Numbered from the stretch's first letter, positions 29,023 through 38,895 are shown. The stretch is 64,000 nucleotides of DNA from Micromonospora fulviviridis (GCF_014648395.1 NZ_BMRA01000002.1:248001-312000); one strand, 5' to 3'. Program-made: numbers and translations. Notes: generated by a model not told the origin, from the sequence alone.

Positions 29023-31706
29023 GCCGGGGCCGGCTCGCCGCCACGCTCGGCTCGTGGCGGGCCGCGCTGCGGATCGCCCGCCGGGAGGCCCGTCGGGCGC
29101 GCCGGCGTACGGCGCTGGTGCTGGCGATGATCGCGCTGCCGGTGCTCGGTCTGAGCTTCGCCGCGGCGAGCTACGACATGGCCGAGCTGACCCGGGCGGA
29201 GCAGGTGGACCGGCGACTGGGCGGCGCCGACGCGGAGCTGCGCTGGGCCGACCTGAGCCCGATCCTCCAGGACGCCTGGGGGGAGCAATCCTGGCCGGTC
29301 GAGGGCGATCCGGTGTCCCGCACCCGCCCCGTGACGACCGACGAGCTGCGGGAGCTGCTGCCCGCCGGCACCCGGTTCACCCGGCTGCGCCGGTGGGTGC
29401 CCTTCGAGGTCCGGTTCGACGGCCGGACCGTGTCGTTCGACGCCCGCGCCGTCGACCTGACCGACCCGATCAGCCGGCCGTTGGCCACCCTGCGCGAGGG
29501 CCGGCGGCCCACCCGCCCCGACGAGATCGCGGTCAGCCGGGCCGCGCTGCGCCGGCTGGACGTCGGCCTCGACGCGCCGGTTCGGACGATCGACGGCACG
29601 ACCTACCGGGTGGTCGGGGTCGTGGAGTTCCCGGACAACCTGGGCGAGGTGGTGGCGCTCCGGCCGGAGCTGCCGCCCGGTCCGCTCGGCCCGGCGGACG
29701 AGAGCTGGCTGGTGGACCTGCCCGGGCCGGTGGACGGGGCGCTGGTCGACCGGCTGAACGCCCGGGGCGTCCTGGTGTCCGCCCGGAACCCGCTGCCCGG
29801 CCTCTCGGAGATCGGCGCGGGCCCCGACCTGCCCGACGCCGAGGAGACCGGCAACATGGTGCTGGTCGGCGGGCTCGGCCTGCTGGAGGTGGTGCTGCTG
29901 GTCGGCCCGGCCTTCGCGGTCGGCGTACGCCGCCGGCGGCGGGACCTCGCCCTCGTCGCGGTGGCCGGCGGGGACGCCGCGCACCTGCGCCGGATCGTGC
30001 TCGCCGACGGGGTGGTGCTCGGCGCGGGCGGGGCGGTGGTCGGCCTGCTGCTGGGCATCGGCGCCGCGATCGCCGGGCGGCCACTGGTCGAGCAGTACCT
30101 GATCCAGCAGCGTTTCGGCGCGTACCGGGTCTTCCCGGCGGCGCTCGCGGCGATCGCCGTGGTGGCGGTGCTGGCCGGCGTGCTGGCGGCGCTCGCCCCG
30201 GCCTGGGCGGCGGCCCGGCAGGACGTGGTCGCCGGGCTGGCCGGCCGGCGCGAGCCGCCCCGGCCACGCCGACGCTGGTTGGTGCTCGGGGCGCTGCTCA
30301 CCGTGACCGGCGCCGCCGTGGCCGCGTTCGGCGCGACCCGCACCACCCCGACCGGTGTCCTGGCCGGGGTGGTCCTGGGCGAGCTGGGGCTGGTCTTCTG
30401 CACCCCGACGCTGATCGGTGTCCTGGCCCGGACCGGCCGGCTGCTGCCGCTGGCGCCCCGGCTGGCGCTGCGCGACGCCAGCCGCAACCGCTCGTCGGCC
30501 GCGCCCGCCATCTCCGCCGTGATGGCGGCGGTGGCCGGCAGCGTGGCCCTGGGCGTCTACGTGGCCAGTGACGACGCCCGGCAGCGGGCGGCCTGGCAGC
30601 CCGGCCTGCCCCCGGGCCACGTGCTGCTCCAGCGCACCGACGGGCGGACCACCGGCCCGCTGCCCACGGCCGGCGAGGTGGCGGAGCGGGTCCGCTCGGT
30701 GCTGCCGGGCGCCACGGTGGTGCCGCTCGCCGCACCGGAGTGCGCCCGGCCGGAGGCCCCGGACGACTACTGCGTCGCGACCGCGGTGCGCCCGCCGGAG
30801 CAGCGCTGCCCGTACGACCCGATCGATCCCGGGCAGCCCTCGGCACGGACGGACCCGCGCTGCGTCCGGCCGTTCCGCGAGCCGAGCGACCTCTACCTGC
30901 CGGCGCTCGTGGACGACGGGGCGAGCCTGCCCGCGCTCACCGGCGCCCCGGCCGAGGAGGTGGCCGCGGCCCGCCGGACCCTCCAGGCGGGCGGGGTGGT
31001 GGTCACCGATCCCCGGCAGGTGGTGGACGGGCGGGTCCGGGTGGAGGTCAGCCACGGAACCGGCGCCCCGATGGCCGCCGGCACGCTGCCCGGGTACGTG
31101 CTGCGCGGCGGCCTCCCGGTGGACCGGCTGGTGGTCTCCCCGGCGGCGGCCACCACGCTCGGCCTCGTCGCCGCGCCGCTGGGCTACCTGGTCGACACCG
31201 CCGACCCGCCCACCGACCGCCAGCGGGACCGGCTGACCGCCGAGCTGACCGCGGTCGCCCCGCTGGCGGTGCAGGTGTCGGCGGCCGGGCCGCCGTCCGA
31301 CCAGCGCCCGCTGCTGCTCCTGCTGGCCGGCGCCGCCGGCGTGATCACCCTGGGCGCGGCCGCGGTGGCCACCGGCCTCGCCGCCGCCGAGGGCCGCCGG
31401 GACCTGTCCACCCTCGCCGCGGTCGGCGCCGATCCCCGGGTACGCCGGGTGCTGTCGCTCTGCCAGGCCGGGGTGATCGCCGGGCTCGGCTCGGTGCTGG
31501 GCATCCTGGCCGGCCTCGGCTCGGCGGCCATCATCCTGGTGTCGCTCAACCGGCGGTACACGCAGTCCTGGCCGGTGGAGCCGCCGTACCCGCTGGTGGT
31601 CCCCGGGTCGACGCTGACCGTGCTGGTGGTGGTGCCGCTGGTGGCCATGGTCGGGGCGGCCCTGCTCACCCGGTCCCGGCTGCCGGTGGAGCGCCGGCTG
31701 GACTGA
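29019..31706 (+). CDS. FtsX-like ABC transporter permease, large
   Basis: 895 residues from GTG 29019, overlapping the ATPase gene. Layout: basic N-terminus, TM1 (ALVLAMIALPVLGLSFAAAS), a ~240-residue extracytoplasmic domain, three helices around residues 285-405 (MVLVGGLGLLEVVLLVGPAF, LGAGGAVVGLLLGIGAAIAG, AALAAIAVVAVLAGVLAALA), two helices near 425-465, then a helix near 505, a second extracytoplasmic domain with four Cys, and three terminal helices (LLLLLAGAAGVITLGAAAVA, AGVIAGLGSVLGILAGLGSA, VLVVVPLVAMVGAALLTRS). This is the two-FtsX-domain type typical of actinomycete exporters. Together with the ATPase and PadR it forms a drug-inducible-looking export module. Confidence 0.88.
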   Translation: MSRGRLAATLGSWRAALRIARREARRARRRTALVLAMIALPVLGLSFAAASYDMAELTRAEQVDRRLGGADAELRWADLSPILQDAWGEQSWPVEGDPVSRTRPVTTDELRELLPAGTRFTRLRRWVPFEVRFDGRTVSFDARAVDLTDPISRPLATLREGRRPTRPDEIAVSRAALRRLDVGLDAPVRTIDGTTYRVVGVVEFPDNLGEVVALRPELPPGPLGPADESWLVDLPGPVDGALVDRLNARGVLVSARNPLPGLSEIGAGPDLPDAEETGNMVLVGGLGLLEVVLLVGPAFAVGVRRRRRDLALVAVAGGDAAHLRRIVLADGVVLGAGGAVVGLLLGIGAAIAGRPLVEQYLIQQRFGAYRVFPAALAAIAVVAVLAGVLAALAPAWAAARQDVVAGLAGRREPPRPRRRWLVLGALLTVTGAAVAAFGATRTTPTGVLAGVVLGELGLVFCTPTLIGVLARTGRLLPLAPRLALRDASRNRSSAAPAISAVMAAVAGSVALGVYVASDDARQRAAWQPGLPPGHVLLQRTDGRTTGPLPTAGEVAERVRSVLPGATVVPLAAPECARPEAPDDYCVATAVRPPEQRCPYDPIDPGQPSARTDPRCVRPFREPSDLYLPALVDDGASLPALTGAPAEEVAAARRTLQAGGVVVTDPRQVVDGRVRVEVSHGTGAPMAAGTLPGYVLRGGLPVDRLVVSPAAATTLGLVAAPLGYLVDTADPPTDRQRDRLTAELTAVAPLAVQVSAAGPPSDQRPLLLLLAGAAGVITLGAAAVATGLAAAEGRRDLSTLAAVGADPRVRRVLSLCQAGVIAGLGSVLGILAGLGSAAIILVSLNRRYTQSWPVEPPYPLVVPGSTLTVLVVVPLVAMVGAALLTRSRLPVERRLD

Positions 31707-31775
31707 TGGCGCTCGATCCGCTCCGGCCGATCGGGGGGGGTGTCGCGGGCGGCGTGCGGGCGGCACACTGGGCAG

Positions 31776-32255
31776 GTGTCCGCCGTGCAGTCCCTCACCC
31801 GTCGTCTCGGTCACCAGAAGTGGTTCGCGGCCACCATGCGCCTTCTCGTCCCCGCCGACCGGCTGGTCGGCCGGCTGACGAAGGGACGGGTGGTCGCCTT
31901 CGGGCTGGTGCCCTCGCTGGTGCTCACCACCACCGGCCGCCGTTCCGGCAAGCCGCGCAGCAATCCCCTGCTCTACGTCCCGGACGGCGACGCCTACGTG
32001 GTGATCGGCTCGAACTGGGGGCAGCAGCACCAGCCCGCCTGGTCGCTGAACCTGCTCGCCCAGCCGGCCGCCGAGGTCGACGTCAAGGGGCGCCGGGTCC
32101 CGGTGCGCGCCGAGCCGATCAGCGGCGAGGAGCGGGAGCGGCTGTTCGCCCGGCTGGTCGACGAGTGGCCGGCCTACCGCACGTACGTGGAGCGGGCCGG
32201 CGGCCGGGAGATCCGGGTGTTCCGGCTGGTCCCGGTGGGCGAGCCGGCCGCCTGA
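31776..32255 (+). CDS. Deazaflavin (F420)-dependent nitroreductase-family protein
   Basis: 159 residues from GTG 31776 (VSAVQSLTRRLGHQKWFAAT); a GTG three codons later is possible. The Ddn/DUF385 family signature is present: LVLTTTGRRSGKPRSNPLLY, DAYVVIGSNWGQQHQPAWSL and NLLAQPAAEVDVKGRRVPVR. These split-beta-barrel proteins use reduced F420 to reduce quinones, nitroaromatics or enones. F420 is characteristic of actinomycetes, in keeping with the rest of the window. A run of eight G lies 40-50 nt upstream (around 31730-31740). Specific substrate unknown. Confidence 0.85.
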   Translation: MSAVQSLTRRLGHQKWFAATMRLLVPADRLVGRLTKGRVVAFGLVPSLVLTTTGRRSGKPRSNPLLYVPDGDAYVVIGSNWGQQHQPAWSLNLLAQPAAEVDVKGRRVPVRAEPISGEERERLFARLVDEWPAYRTYVERAGGREIRVFRLVPVGEPAA

Positions 32256-32363
32256 CCCCCGGGCGCGGCGAGCCGGCCGGGCCGGTCCGGCTGGCTAGGG
32301 TGGTGGTCGGTCGACGCGCGCCGGGCCGCCGCCGGGCGAGCCGCGCGCGGAACGGAGGTGGAC

Positions 32364-33101
32364 GTGGACGCCAGCGGCGCCGGGCTGGACACCGACCGGT
32401 ACCTGGACGATCCCCGGTGGCGGGTCGCCGAGCGGGTGAGCGACGCGGCGCTGCGCCGGTTCCCCGCGGACATCCTCGCAGTCGCGGTGCACGGCCCGCT
32501 CGCGCACGGCGACGACGACGGTGGCGGGAACGGCGAGGTGGGGCTGCTGGTGGCCACCTACCGGCCGGGCGGCGGGCCGTCGCCGGCCACCCGCCGGGTG
32601 GACGGGGTGCTGGTCGACCTCACCGTGGCCGGGGCCGACGACTACCTGCGGCAGGCCATGGTGATCACCGCGCTCTGGCCGCTCACCGCGGACCGGTACG
32701 TCACCACCCGCGCCCTGCACGACCCGACCGGCTGGCTGCGAACGCTCCGCGACGAGCACCTGGCCCGGCTGGCCCGGGCCCGGCCGGCCGAGTTCACCGC
32801 GGCGGCCCGGCAGGCGTGGTACCGCGGCAGCGCGGCGCACGCGCGGGCGCTGCGGCTGGCCGAGTGGTACGAGACCGACCCGGCGCTGCTCATGCTCGGC
32901 GAGGCCCGGCTGGCCGCGGCCACCGTGCAGGGGCTGCTCAGCCGCACCTACTTTCGGGACCCGGGTGACGCGGTGCGGCGCACCGGCCTGGCCGGGGCGG
33001 ACATGACCGAGGTGGGCACGGTGCTGGCCCGTCAGGCCGAGGAGCTGACCGCCCGGGGCCGCCCCGTCGACGGCACCGTGGAGGACCTGCTCGGCGGCTG
33101 A
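32364..33101 (+). CDS. Nucleotidyltransferase-like protein, probably degenerate active site
   Basis: 245 residues from GTG 32364, chosen because GGAGG lies 5 nt upstream; a GTG two codons earlier is too close to it. Residues 30-75 resemble the polymerase-beta/kanamycin nucleotidyltransferase fold (ILAVAVHGPLAHGDDDGGGN then GEVGLLVATYRPGGG and VDGVLVDLTV), but the paired Asp that normally follow the GS motif are not evident, and the region after it is helical. The C-terminal half looks like a four-helix bundle with HxxxW features (ARQAWYRGSAAHARALRLAE). Function unknown; not clearly part of any operon. Confidence 0.7.
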   Translation: MDASGAGLDTDRYLDDPRWRVAERVSDAALRRFPADILAVAVHGPLAHGDDDGGGNGEVGLLVATYRPGGGPSPATRRVDGVLVDLTVAGADDYLRQAMVITALWPLTADRYVTTRALHDPTGWLRTLRDEHLARLARARPAEFTAAARQAWYRGSAAHARALRLAEWYETDPALLMLGEARLAAATVQGLLSRTYFRDPGDAVRRTGLAGADMTEVGTVLARQAEELTARGRPVDGTVEDLLGG

Positions 33102-33116
33102 CGCCCACCGGGCTCG

Positions 33117-33833
33117 TCAGCCGATCCCGCCCTGGATGCCGATCAGTGCGCCGACCAGGTAGGTGGCGCCGGCCGCGAGGGCGCCGAGCAGCAGCTGCCG
33201 CAGCCCGCCGGCCCACCAGGGGCGGTTGGTGAACCGGGCCACGACCGCACCGGCCGCGAAGAGCCCGATCCCGCCGACGCCGAGCGCCAGCGCCAGGCTG
33301 GTGAAGCCGAGCAGGTAGGTGACCAGCGGCACCAGCGCGCCGACCGAGAAGCAGAGGAACGAGGAGATCGCCGCCGCCCACGGGCTGGGCTGCTCGTCGG
33401 GGTCGACGCCCAGCTCCTCCCGGACGTGCATTCGCAGCGCCTCCTCCGGGTTGCGCCGGACCGCCTCGGCGACCTGCGTGGCCAGGTCCCGGGGCAACCC
33501 CCGGGCCACCCACGCGTCGGCCAGCTCGCGGGCCTCCGCCTCGGGGTGCCGTTCCAGCTCGCGCCGCTCCTTGGCCACCTCGGCGGCCACCTGCTCGTTG
33601 GCCGAGCGGACGCTGGTGTACTCGCCCAGCCCCATCGAGATGGCGCCGGCCACCAGACCGGCCGCGCCGGTGAGGACGACGCTGCGCGGGGAGACCCCGC
33701 CGCCGCCGACGCCGGCGATCAGGGCGATGTTGGTGACCAGCCCGTCCATCGCGCCGAACACCGCCGGCCGGAGCCAGCCGCCGGACACGTCCGCGTGGTG
33801 CGCCTCGCGCAGCGCCGCCGGGGTGTCGGTCAC
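33117..33833 (-). CDS. VIT1/CCC1-family membrane transporter
   Basis: 238 residues from GTG 33833, overlapping the map stop in GTGA. Motifs of the family include [40 protein letters not shown], and [20 protein letters not shown] in the cytoplasmic metal-binding helical region. Five hydrophobic segments follow the expected order, ending with [15 protein letters not shown]. Plant and yeast members move Fe2+ or Mn2+ out of the cytoplasm; bacterial members are presumed to do the same. Coupled translation to methionine aminopeptidase, itself a metalloenzyme, may be coincidental. Confidence 0.88.
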   Translation of the reverse strand: MTDTPAALREAHHADVSGGWLRPAVFGAMDGLVTNIALIAGVGGGGVSPRSVVLTGAAGLVAGAISMGLGEYTSVRSANEQVAAEVAKERRELERHPEAEARELADAWVARGLPRDLATQVAEAVRRNPEEALRMHVREELGVDPDEQPSPWAAAISSFLCFSVGALVPLVTYLLGFTSLALALGVGGIGLFAAGAVVARFTNRPWWAGGLRQLLLGALAAGATYLVGALIGIQGGIG

Positions 33834-34687
33834 GGCAGGGTCAGGATCTCGTAGCCGTCGTCGGTCACGACGATGGTGTGCTCGAACTGCGCCGTCCACC
33901 GGCGGTCCTTGGTGACCACGGTCCAGCCGTCGTCCCACATGTCGTACTGGTGCGTGCCGAGGGTGATCATCGGCTCGATCGTGAAGGTCATCCCGGGCTC
34001 CATCACGTCGGTGGGGCGCGGGCTGTCGTAGTGCGGCACGTAGAGGCCGCTGTGGAAGGACTCGCCGATGCCGTGGCCGGTGAAGTCGCGTACCACGCCG
34101 TAGCCGAACCGCTTGGCGTACGACTCGATGACCCGGCCGATGACGTTGATCTGGCGGCCCGGCGCGACCGCCTTGATGCCGCGCATCATCGCCTGGTGGG
34201 TCCGCTCGACCAGCAGGCGGGCCTCCTCGCTCACCTCGCCCACGCAGAAGGTGGCGTCGGTGTCGCCGTGCACCCCGCCGATGTACGCGGTCACGTCGAC
34301 GTTGATGATGTCGCCGTCCTGGAGCACGGTGGAGTCCGGGATGCCGTGGCAGATCACCTCGTTGAGGCTGGTGCAGCAGGACTTCGGGAAGCCCTTGTAG
34401 CCCAGCGTCGAGGGGTACGCGTCGTGGTCGCAGAGGAACTCGTGGACCACCTTGTCGATCTCGTCGGTGGTGACCCCCGGCTTGCAGTGCTCCCCGGCGA
34501 GCTGGGTGGCCTGGGCGGCGAGCCGGCCGGCGATCCGCATCTTCTCGATGGTCTCCGGCGTCTGCACGTGCGAGCCGCGCCACTCCTGCGGCCGCTTCTT
34601 GCCCACGTACTCGGGACGCGGGATGTGGGCGGGAACCGCTCGCCACGGGGTGAGCGTGCCTGGGGTCAGCGGCGCACGGACGGTCAT
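33830..34687 (-). CDS. map: Type I methionine aminopeptidase
   Basis: 285 residues from ATG 34687, the size of the longer actinobacterial MapB type with a ~40-residue N-terminal extension ([20 protein letters not shown]). The pita-bread fold motifs and metal ligands are in place: [20 protein letters not shown] (Asp ligands), [13 protein letters not shown] (His), [12 protein letters not shown] (Glu) and the last Glu in [14 protein letters not shown]. It removes the initiator Met from nascent proteins in the cytoplasm. Divergent from the STAS gene, with a 94-nt shared promoter region. Confidence 0.95.
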   Translation of the reverse strand: MTVRAPLTPGTLTPWRAVPAHIPRPEYVGKKRPQEWRGSHVQTPETIEKMRIAGRLAAQATQLAGEHCKPGVTTDEIDKVVHEFLCDHDAYPSTLGYKGFPKSCCTSLNEVICHGIPDSTVLQDGDIINVDVTAYIGGVHGDTDATFCVGEVSEEARLLVERTHQAMMRGIKAVAPGRQINVIGRVIESYAKRFGYGVVRDFTGHGIGESFHSGLYVPHYDSPRPTDVMEPGMTFTIEPMITLGTHQYDMWDDGWTVVTKDRRWTAQFEHTIVVTDDGYEILTLP

Positions 34688-34781
34688 GACGACAGCCTAT
34701 CGCCGGGCGCCTCGTGACCCCCGCCACGGCCCGCTGGCGCAGGTTGTTGCCGCGCCGCAAGCGCTGTGCCATTGTTGCTCC

Positions 34782-35096
34782 GTGGATCAAGGGGGCGCAC
34801 CGGCCGTCTTCTCCGTGACCGCGGAGCTCGACGGTGACCAACTACGCGTCCGGGTGGCCGGCGAGGTCGACATGGCGACCGCCGAGACCATGTACCAGAC
34901 CGTCCTCGGCGAGGCCGCCCGGCACATCACGCTCGACCTGCGGTCGGTGACCTTCTTCGACTCGGCCGCGATCCACGCGGTGGTCCGGCTGGCCCAGCAG
35001 TTCCCCGGCGCGCTGACCGTGCTGCCGTCGCGGCAGGTCCGGCGGGTGCTGGAGATCTCCGGCCTGGGCGAGCAGGACTGGCTGGCGCAGACCTGA
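34782..35096 (+). CDS. STAS-domain anti-sigma-factor antagonist
   Basis: 104 residues from GTG 34782. A single STAS domain: VFSVTAELDGDQLRVRVAGE, VDMATAETMYQTVLGEAA, ITLDLRSVTFFDSAAIHAVV. Ser61 in FFDSAAI is the site that anti-sigma kinases phosphorylate. Such proteins bind and sequester an RsbW-type kinase when unphosphorylated and so free a sigma factor. It converges tail-to-tail with the large kinase/phosphatase gene at 35116, whose product holds both a SpoIIE-type phosphatase and an RsbW-like ATPase; the two are therefore probable partners. Confidence 0.88.
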   Translation: MDQGGAPAVFSVTAELDGDQLRVRVAGEVDMATAETMYQTVLGEAARHITLDLRSVTFFDSAAIHAVVRLAQQFPGALTVLPSRQVRRVLEISGLGEQDWLAQT

Positions 35097-35115
35097 GCGG
35101 CGGCCCGCCGGGGCG

Positions 35116-38100
35116 TCAGTCCGCCAGCCGGCGGCGCAGGATCAGCTCGGTGCCGTGCTCCGTGCGGGTCACGGTCATCTCGCCGAGCGCCTGGATCAGC
35201 GCCAACCCGCGACCCCGGAAGCTCGACCCGCTCGACTCCCGCCACCGGCCGCTGTCGCGGATCGTGGCGGTGACCGTCCGGTCCTCGATGGTCACCTCGA
35301 CGCCGATCACCGGCTCGGCCGGGGCGACCGGGTGCTCGATGGCGTTGGCGGCGGCCTCGGAGATGGCGACCGTGAGGTCGAACAGGTCGGTCTCGACGAC
35401 GTGGTGGGCGACCAGGAAGTCCTCCAGCCGCTTGCGCAGCACGCTGAGCCGGGTCGGGTCGGCCGGCAGCCGCAGCGCGAAGCGGTTCAGCTCGGTCGCC
35501 TCCAGCGCGAGCACCGCCACGTCGTCGTGCCGGGTCCGCCCGGCGACCCGCTCGACCATCGCGTCGACCAGGTCGGCCACGTGCTCGCCCGGGGTGGTCG
35601 CGTCGGCCCGGAGCTGACTGAGCGCGGCGTCGATGCCGACCTTCCGGTCCTCGATCAGCCCGTCGGTGTAGAGCAGCAGCCGGCCACCGGGGGCCAGTTC
35701 ACCGTCGACGGTCCGGTACGCCGTGCCGGGGATCGCCCCGACCGGCGGCCCGAGCGCCCGGTCGTGCAGGAACACCGCGTCACCGTCCCGGATCAACAGC
35801 GGCGACGGGTGACCCGCGCTGGCGTACCGGAGCCGGCCGGTGCGCGGGGAGAAGCGGAGGCAGACCACGGTGGCGAACGAGCCGCCCTCGGTGGAGCCGA
35901 CCAGCCGGTTGAGCCGGGTCAGCGCCTCGCCCGGGTCGTAACCCTCCAGCACGTACGCCCGCAGCGCGTTGCGGAGCTGGCCCATCGCGGCGGCGGCCCG
36001 TACCCCCTTGCCGACCACGTCACCGATCGCCAGCACCAGCTCGTCGTCGGCGACGCCGATCACGTCGTACCAGTCGCCGCCCACCTCGACGTCGGCGCTG
36101 CCCGGCAGGTAGCGGCTGGCCACCACGGCGCCGGGGAGCTGCGGCAGGGTGCGCGGCAGCAGGCTGTGCTGGAGGGTGGTGGCGATCCGGTGCTCGGCCT
36201 CGTAGAGCTGGGCGTTCTCCAGCCGCACGCCGACCAGCCGGGCCAGCTCGGTGAGCGCCGCCTGCTCGGCGCCGCCGCCCTCTCGGCGCCAGACCCGCAG
36301 CTCGCCGAGCTGCTCGTCGGTGGTGCCGGTCAGCGGCAGCACCACCGAGGGCTCGGCGGAGACGTCCCCGCCGCCGTCCGCCTCGTAGCAGGCGCCGGTG
36401 GCGGTGACCACCACCCGGGCGGCCTCGGCCAGGCTGAGCGCGTGCCGCGCGGCGACGCGCACCACGTCGGCGGTGGACCTGGCGGTGTTGATCGCCACCG
36501 CGGCGTCGGCGAGCGCCCGCAGCCGGCGGATGATCTGGCCGCGGAGCTGGCCCAGCTCGACGTTGGCCCGGACCCGGGCGATCAGCTCCTGGCTGGAGAA
36601 GGGCTTGGTGAGGTAGTCGTCCGCGCCGACCGAGAGCCCGGCGACCTCCTCGGCCGCGCCGGCCCGGGCGGAGAGCAGCACGATCGGCACCCCCCGGGTG
36701 GCCGGGTTGGCGCGCAGCGCGGTGACCAGCCCGAATCCGTCCAGCCGGGGCATCATCACGTCGGTCAGCACGAGGTCGAACGGGGAGTCGACCGCCAGCC
36801 GCAGCGCCTCCACGCCGTCCGGCACGGTGACCACCTCGTACGACGGGGAGAGCAGCCGGCTCACGTGCTCCCGCAGGTCGGCGTTGTCGTCGGCGACCAG
36901 GATCCGACCCGCCCCGCCCGGCGCGCCGCCTGCCTCCGGCAGCCCGCCGGGGCGCGCCACCTCGTCGGTCCAGAGCGCGGTCTCGGCGACGTAGAGCCGG
37001 GCCTGCTCCGGCTCGGTCAGCGGCACCGGGGCGAGGGCGGCCACCCGGTCGCCGGGCAGGTGCGCGTGCCCGAACGGCACGCGCACCGTGAAGGTGCTCC
37101 CCCGGTCGACGACGCTGCGCGCCTCGACGGTGCCGCCGTGCATCTCGACCAGCTCGCGGACCAGGGCGAGGCCGATACCGGTGCCCTCGTGGGTACGGGA
37201 GCGGGCCCCGGGCACCCGGTGGAACCGCTCGAACACCTGCGGCAGCTCCTGCGGCGCGATGCCGACGCCGGTGTCGGTCACCTCCAGCACGGCGGCGCCC
37301 TCACCGGCGCGGACCCGGACCCGGATCTCGCCGTCGAAGGTGAACTTGACCGCGTTCGACACCAGGTTGAGGACGATCTTCTCCCACATGTCCCGGTCGA
37401 CGTAGACGGGCGCGGGCAGCGGCGGGCAGTCCACCACGAGGCGCAGCCCGGCCCGCTCGGTGGCCGAGCGGAAGGTGCTGGCCAGCCGGGCCGTGTAGTC
37501 GGCCAGATCGGTGGGCTGGTATCGGGCGGCCAGCCGGCCGGACTCCAGCCGGGAGAAGTCGAGCACCGTGTTGACCAGCTTGAGCAGCCGCAGCGCGTTG
37601 CGGTGCATCATGGCCAGCCGATCGAGGTACGCGTCGGGCAGGGCGCGGTCGGCGAGCAGGTCCTCCAGCGGCCCGAGCACCAGGGTGAGCGGGGTGCGGA
37701 ACTCGTGGCTGACGTTGGCGAAGAAGTTGGTCTTGGCGCGGTCGAGGGCGGCCAGCTCGGCGGCCCGGGCCCGCTCCTGCTCGTACGCCCGCTGCTTGCC
37801 GACAGCCCGGGAGATCTGGGCGGCGACCAGGTCGGCGAAGTGGCGGTAGTCGTCGGTGAAGGGCAGCCGGCGGGCCACCCCGAGCAGCAGCACGCCGGCC
37901 GGCTCGTTGGTCGCCGTGAGCGGCAGCAGCAGGGCCCGGTCGGCGGCGTCCGGCGGCACCGCGCCGAGCAGATCGGCGGTGGAGACCCAGCGGGGTTCCT
38001 CCGGGAAGCCACCGGGGCGTGGGGGGCCGCCGGCGATCGTGTCGGGGTCCACCCCGGCGCAGCCGGCCAGCGCCGGGACGCCGTCCTCGTCGTGCAGCCA

Positions 38101-38772
38101 GACGGCGCTGAACGGCACGTCGGCCCGGTGCCCGTCGAGCACCTCGGCGACGGACCGGCCCAGCTCCGCGGTGCTGCGCACGTCGGCCAACTCGGTGCCC
38201 AGCTCGGCCAGGGCCCGCAGCCGGCGCTCGCCGAGCACCCGCCCGGTGGTCTCGTTGACGAAGCAGAACACCCCGCTGACGCTGCCGTCGGCGTCGCGGA
38301 TGGGGTCGTACGAGATGTCGAAGTAGACGTCCTCCAGGAAGCCGTGCCGGTTGAGCACGAAGGGGTGGTTCTCGCCGCGGTAGGGCACGCCGGTGCGGTG
38401 CACCCCGTCGAGCAGCGGTCCGAGCACGTCCCAGGTCTCCGCCCAGTGCCGGCGGGCGGACTGGCCGAGCACCGCCGGGTGCTTGTCGCCGATGGTGGGC
38501 CGGTAGGCGTCGTTGTAGAAGGCCAGGTGGTCCTGGCCCCAGAACAGCACGATCTGGGCCCGGGACGACAGCATGGTGCTGACCGCGTGGCAGAGCGCGG
38601 GGGACCAGCCGTCCGGGGTGCCGAGCGGGGTGCCGGACCAGTCGAAGCCGCGCAGCCGCTCGCCCATCTCGCCGCCCGCGGCGAACGCCGCGGTCAGCAG
38701 TGGAGAGAGTTTCGCCTCCCCGGTCCCCGAGGACGAACGACCAACGTCCCCGCCCCCCTGGGCCGAGCCCAT
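35116..38772 (-). CDS. Multidomain hybrid sensor kinase, response regulator and PP2C phosphatase with RsbW-like domain
   Basis: 1218 residues from ATG 38772, chosen because GGGAGG lies 4 nt upstream; starts at 38793 or 38817 are also in frame. Order: PAS-like (35-180); GAF (185-325); HisKA with NVSHEFRTPL, His about 356; HATPase with N-box NLVSNAVKF about 470 and GTGIGLALV; receiver domain with VADDNAD and phospho-Asp about 671 in DLVLTDVMMP; short GAF (745-850); SpoIIE PP2C with VGGDWYDV about 898, IGDVVGKG and HDDVAVLAL; and C-terminal HATPase with ISEAAANAIEH about 1137. A soluble protein that could sense, phosphorelay, and control a STAS/sigma switch in one chain. The STAS gene lies next to it. 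Confidence 0.93.
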   Translation of the reverse strand: MGSAQGGGDVGRSSSGTGEAKLSPLLTAAFAAGGEMGERLRGFDWSGTPLGTPDGWSPALCHAVSTMLSSRAQIVLFWGQDHLAFYNDAYRPTIGDKHPAVLGQSARRHWAETWDVLGPLLDGVHRTGVPYRGENHPFVLNRHGFLEDVYFDISYDPIRDADGSVSGVFCFVNETTGRVLGERRLRALAELGTELADVRSTAELGRSVAEVLDGHRADVPFSAVWLHDEDGVPALAGCAGVDPDTIAGGPPRPGGFPEEPRWVSTADLLGAVPPDAADRALLLPLTATNEPAGVLLLGVARRLPFTDDYRHFADLVAAQISRAVGKQRAYEQERARAAELAALDRAKTNFFANVSHEFRTPLTLVLGPLEDLLADRALPDAYLDRLAMMHRNALRLLKLVNTVLDFSRLESGRLAARYQPTDLADYTARLASTFRSATERAGLRLVVDCPPLPAPVYVDRDMWEKIVLNLVSNAVKFTFDGEIRVRVRAGEGAAVLEVTDTGVGIAPQELPQVFERFHRVPGARSRTHEGTGIGLALVRELVEMHGGTVEARSVVDRGSTFTVRVPFGHAHLPGDRVAALAPVPLTEPEQARLYVAETALWTDEVARPGGLPEAGGAPGGAGRILVADDNADLREHVSRLLSPSYEVVTVPDGVEALRLAVDSPFDLVLTDVMMPRLDGFGLVTALRANPATRGVPIVLLSARAGAAEEVAGLSVGADDYLTKPFSSQELIARVRANVELGQLRGQIIRRLRALADAAVAINTARSTADVVRVAARHALSLAEAARVVVTATGACYEADGGGDVSAEPSVVLPLTGTTDEQLGELRVWRREGGGAEQAALTELARLVGVRLENAQLYEAEHRIATTLQHSLLPRTLPQLPGAVVASRYLPGSADVEVGGDWYDVIGVADDELVLAIGDVVGKGVRAAAAMGQLRNALRAYVLEGYDPGEALTRLNRLVGSTEGGSFATVVCLRFSPRTGRLRYASAGHPSPLLIRDGDAVFLHDRALGPPVGAIPGTAYRTVDGELAPGGRLLLYTDGLIEDRKVGIDAALSQLRADATTPGEHVADLVDAMVERVAGRTRHDDVAVLALEATELNRFALRLPADPTRLSVLRKRLEDFLVAHHVVETDLFDLTVAISEAAANAIEHPVAPAEPVIGVEVTIEDRTVTATIRDSGRWRESSGSSFRGRGLALIQALGEMTVTRTEHGTELILRRRLAD

Positions 38773-38895
38773 GCAGCCTCCCGCTCCGGCCATGTCCACG
38801 ACGACCGGCGCGATCACGCCGGTCGTCCCCGCCTACTACCCCGACGGACGAGCAACGTAACGCATGTCGCCGGTCGGGCGCTGGTTACCTACGCC

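Noticed and set aside
31725..31745. Run of eight G just upstream of the F420-type gene as a phase-variable tract
   Set aside because: A single short homopolymer outside any obvious promoter box; no second tract or neighbouring switch feature supports phase variation.
27624..32030. Minus-strand open frame of nearly 1,470 codons across padR, ABC and FtsX genes
   Set aside because: Shadow frame; FtsX and ATPase motifs lie on the plus strand with overlapping GTGA starts.
34452..34781. In-frame upstream extension of the STAS gene
   Set aside because: It overlaps the divergent map gene and its start; the STAS domain begins right after GTG 34782.
33830..34841. Apparent fusion of the aminopeptidase region with the VIT1/CCC1 transporter in one long frame
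   Set aside because: The upstream part of that frame is an out-of-frame reading of map; the transporter starts at GTG 33833 in a GTGA overlap.
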